A stretch of 64,000 nucleotides of DNA from Cristatella mucedo (Eukaryota > Bryozoa > Phylactolaemata > Cristatellidae): NCBI GenBank assembly GCA_009760855.2, contig WPIO01000050.1, forward strand, positions 1,242,001-1,306,000, given 5' to 3'. Positions 61,766-64,000 of this stretch are shown here, piece by piece. Numbering within the stretch: the stretch's first letter is position 1; each line of letters opens with the position of its first letter. A program made the translations under genes and the position numbers. The notes below the pieces were generated by a model. The model was not told where the DNA came from. It did not search any database and saw only the letters and a list, made by a program, of their open reading frames with translations.

Positions 61766-62729
61766 ATAGAGTGTCTAAAACTGAAATAGAGGGTGACAAA
61801 GACGAAAAATTGAGGCAATGCCAGAAATGAGCATACTCAGTCGAAGTCGCAATTACTCGTGCGACGGTGCAGAGAGGTATGCTTTTCTGTGAGCCGTGAG
61901 TACAAATCTCGTACGCTAGTCTGAGATCGTTTTAGGATTATAATGAGATAGGGCAGCAGCGTAAAGGCACGTAGCTAAGTGCTCAGCCATGCAAAGCGCT
62001 GACAACGTGAGCGTCTGAAAAGCAGAGGCTTCTGGTGGTGTATTGAAGCCAAACTCGTTGGCGGGACGGCTGCCGATAAAGAAGATGAAAACGCGACTCT
62101 TAAAATTACAGCTTCAAAGGCAGAGTTTGAAAGTTCTCAATGGTAATTAAAGTTAAAGCTTGACGACGTAGCGAAGGCGAATGTGGACACCTGCCAAAGC
62201 TGGTTGTACCGGTAGTTTATTATTACTGTGCTGGTAGTTTATTATTACTGCCGACGGTGGCCTTCAGCTAAGGAGATGCAGTAAAATCCTGCGTTCTAAA
62301 TCGGCTAGATCGTGACGGAGATTAATTACTCGTGGTAACTAAATTACAATTACTTGAAACGGATCATATGACAATCGATTGCCGAGGCAGCAAGATAGCC
62401 GAAAATCTGTAAAAGACATGGATAAATGTCTAGTTCCCAAACGCTAATGTGCCAGCGTCATCGTTTGTTGGTAATTCCTAATACATTTCGCAGCATCAAA
62501 ATTCCTAGTTGAGTACACAAAATCGTGAAATCTTGTTTTTTGCAGTCTTCTTTGCTTTAACTTCGCTTTTACTCAGGCTATTAACTTTAACTTTAACTGT
62601 TTTTACTAAGACTCTGGCAGACGTATTCGATCGCTTTGGCAAATGTGTTGAAGTAGACTTGTGACAATGCACTTAAGACGAAATGTTCATTCCTGGGCTT
62701 TGACTTTCCTTCATTCTCATTATTTCTTA
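61766..62729. other. Segment IV, diverged duplicate of 24.4-24.65 kb
   Basis: AAATCTCGTACGCTAGTCTG and CTCGTTGGCGGGACGGCTGC with GAAGATGAA align with segment I at 24.41-24.6 kb. ATTACAGCTTCAAAG and following sequence resemble 31.64 and 39.66 kb. No gene recognised. Confidence 0.5.
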
Positions 62730-63768
62730 ATAATAATAATAATAATAATATTGCACTTGATAAAGCGCCCTCAGCGAACTTAATCTCTTTCTAGGCGCTT
62801 TACATTTGCTGCAAAGTGATACGCAATAGAATAGTAAGTAAAATCATGTTTGAAAAACAAACAAAATGAATAACATGGTTAGGGGTTACATGCACTGGGT
62901 CAGCATGCAAATGTGGTTAGTGGCAGCATGAACAGTGTCAGCACGCAGAAGCACATCGAGGACGAATCACAAGGACCCACTAAATGCTGTCCTAAATAGG
63001 TATGTTTTTAAGTTTCTTTTAAATGTGGTCAGGTCAGGGGATGTTCTGATGCAGGTCGGGAGGGAGTTCCAGGCTGTGGGAGCATACGAGCTAAATGCAC
63101 GGTCTCCAAAGGATTTAAGGTTTGTACGAGGTATTTCTAGACTGTTGGATTCCGAAAAGCGAGTGGTACGATGCTTTGCCTGATGGGGTAGTATCTCTGA
63201 AAGATAGGCTGGAGCCATAGAATGAAGAGACCTAAAAGTGAGCGACAAAACCTTGAAGTCAATCCGTTGCTTGACTGGTAACCAGTGCAGGTCGGCGAGA
63301 AGTGGAGTAATGTGGCAACTGCGACGCTCACGACAGACAAGCCTAGCTGCAGAGTTTTGCACCAGCTGCAATCGCCTGATCGCACATGCTGGTAGGCCAG
63401 TAAGCAGTGAGTTGCAGAAGTCGAGACGAGATGTCACGAATGCATGGACCAACTTGGACGTGGTATCCTTATCTAAACAAGGCCTAATTTTAGCAATGTT
63501 ATGAAGCTGAAAATAGGCAGATTTGACTGTGGAGCTGATGTGGTCGTCTAACGAGAGGTCGCTTTGGAATATGACACCTAGATTTCGAGCTGATGCAACT
63601 GGAGATATGCTGGCAGAGCCAATTTTGAAAGTCAGCCTTTCCAATTTCTGAATAACACTAGGTTTGCCCCTAACTAGTAAGTTAGTTTTATCATCGTTTA
63701 GTTTTAGAAAATTTGCTGCCATCCATGATCGGATGTCATCAATGCATGCAGCAAGTGAGCTTCTTAAG
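62730..63768 (-). mobile_element. LINE A, young 5'-truncated copy, inverted
   Basis: (AAT)n tail at 62730-62750, hairpin, 3' UTR, and an open RT C-terminal part (SLAACIDDIRSWMAANFLKL to AFSGSL) ending at about 63768. Nearly identical to 58.43-59.46 kb in opposite orientation. The first few codons of the open frame (MISLLR) are flanking sequence. Confidence 0.95.
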
Positions 63769-64000
63769 AGTGAAATCAAGCCACGGTTATCGCCTGACTA
63801 CCAGATAATTTTTCTCCGGACTTAACTATATTGCAAATATATCAAGACGCTTTTCCTTTGGCCAATGAGAAGATGAATAGAGTGAGAAATAACTTTCCGC
63901 ACGATGCAACGTCTCTAGGCTTATAACGACATATTTTCGCATCATTCAACGTCATAAAAAACTCTCGCAGCTGTTACTGAACTTCATCATACTAGGCTGC
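63769..64000. other. Intergenic, nothing recognised
   Basis: Short unique sequence to the window end. Confidence 0.4.

Noticed and set aside
1-64000. Bacterial or viral operon-type system
   Set aside because: No closely spaced co-directional genes, Shine-Dalgarno patterns or phage/viral structural genes; repeats and gene density are those of an animal nuclear genome.

Overview
This window looks like nuclear DNA of an animal, most likely a marine invertebrate. It is packed with L2/CR1-type LINEs, a tRNA-derived SINE family, a ZMYM1-like hAT DNA transposon and microsatellites, and it has no operons, ribosome binding sites or bacterial gene spacing. The species cannot be fixed from the sequence. 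Secreted class I-type heme peroxidases are compatible with an early-branching animal such as a sponge or cnidarian, but that is inference.

The only convincing host genes are a small family of single-exon, secreted, plant-type heme peroxidases, all on the minus strand. Px1 (7598-8719, 373 aa) and Px2 (43717-45534, 605 aa) are intact. Px2 carries a Thr/Pro/Ala-rich, mucin-like stalk of about seven 28-residue repeats that Px1 lacks. A 5' remnant lies at about 36740-36993 and a broken N-terminal half at 46142-46502. Each intact gene has a CTACATAA TATA-like box about 90 bp before its ATG. The Px2-type promoter, with one or two TGACGTCA (CRE/ATF) palindromes, recurs four times (about 22.15, 29.88, 37.0 and 45.6 kb). 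Twice it has no peroxidase attached, because a third LINE (C) abuts it.

Layout. 0-7 kb: old LINE and SINE pieces, two minisatellites and CpG-rich DNA. 7.6-9 kb: Px1. 9-16 kb: LINE ends, CpG-rich DNA with a perfect hairpin, and AT-rich DNA. 16.2-21.2 kb: a degenerate ~170 bp tandem repeat, a long LINE B copy with a nested LINE A tail, and a LINE A' copy. 21.3-25.7 kb (segment I), 29.1-32.1 kb (II), 37.0-39.9 kb (III) and 61.8-62.7 kb (IV): diverged collinear duplicates around the orphan promoter modules. 25.7-29.1 kb: the best LINE A copy. 32.3-35.8 kb: an old, nearly full LINE A'. 39.85-43.1 and 49.4-54.9 kb: a second pair of collinear duplicates, each holding LINE pieces around a hAT transposon; a SINE is present in one copy only. 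43.2-46.5 kb: Px2, its promoter and a peroxidase pseudogene. 55-64 kb: nested LINE A and B copies, a CpG-rich possible first exon near 60.1 kb, and an inverted pair of nearly identical LINE A copies.

LINE names A, A', B and C are local labels. A ends in a hairpin plus (ATT)n. A' is its older subfamily. B ends in GGAGATACATTACATT. C is seen only as 3' coding fragments in segments I and II. All homologies were found by eye; no alignment or database search was run.
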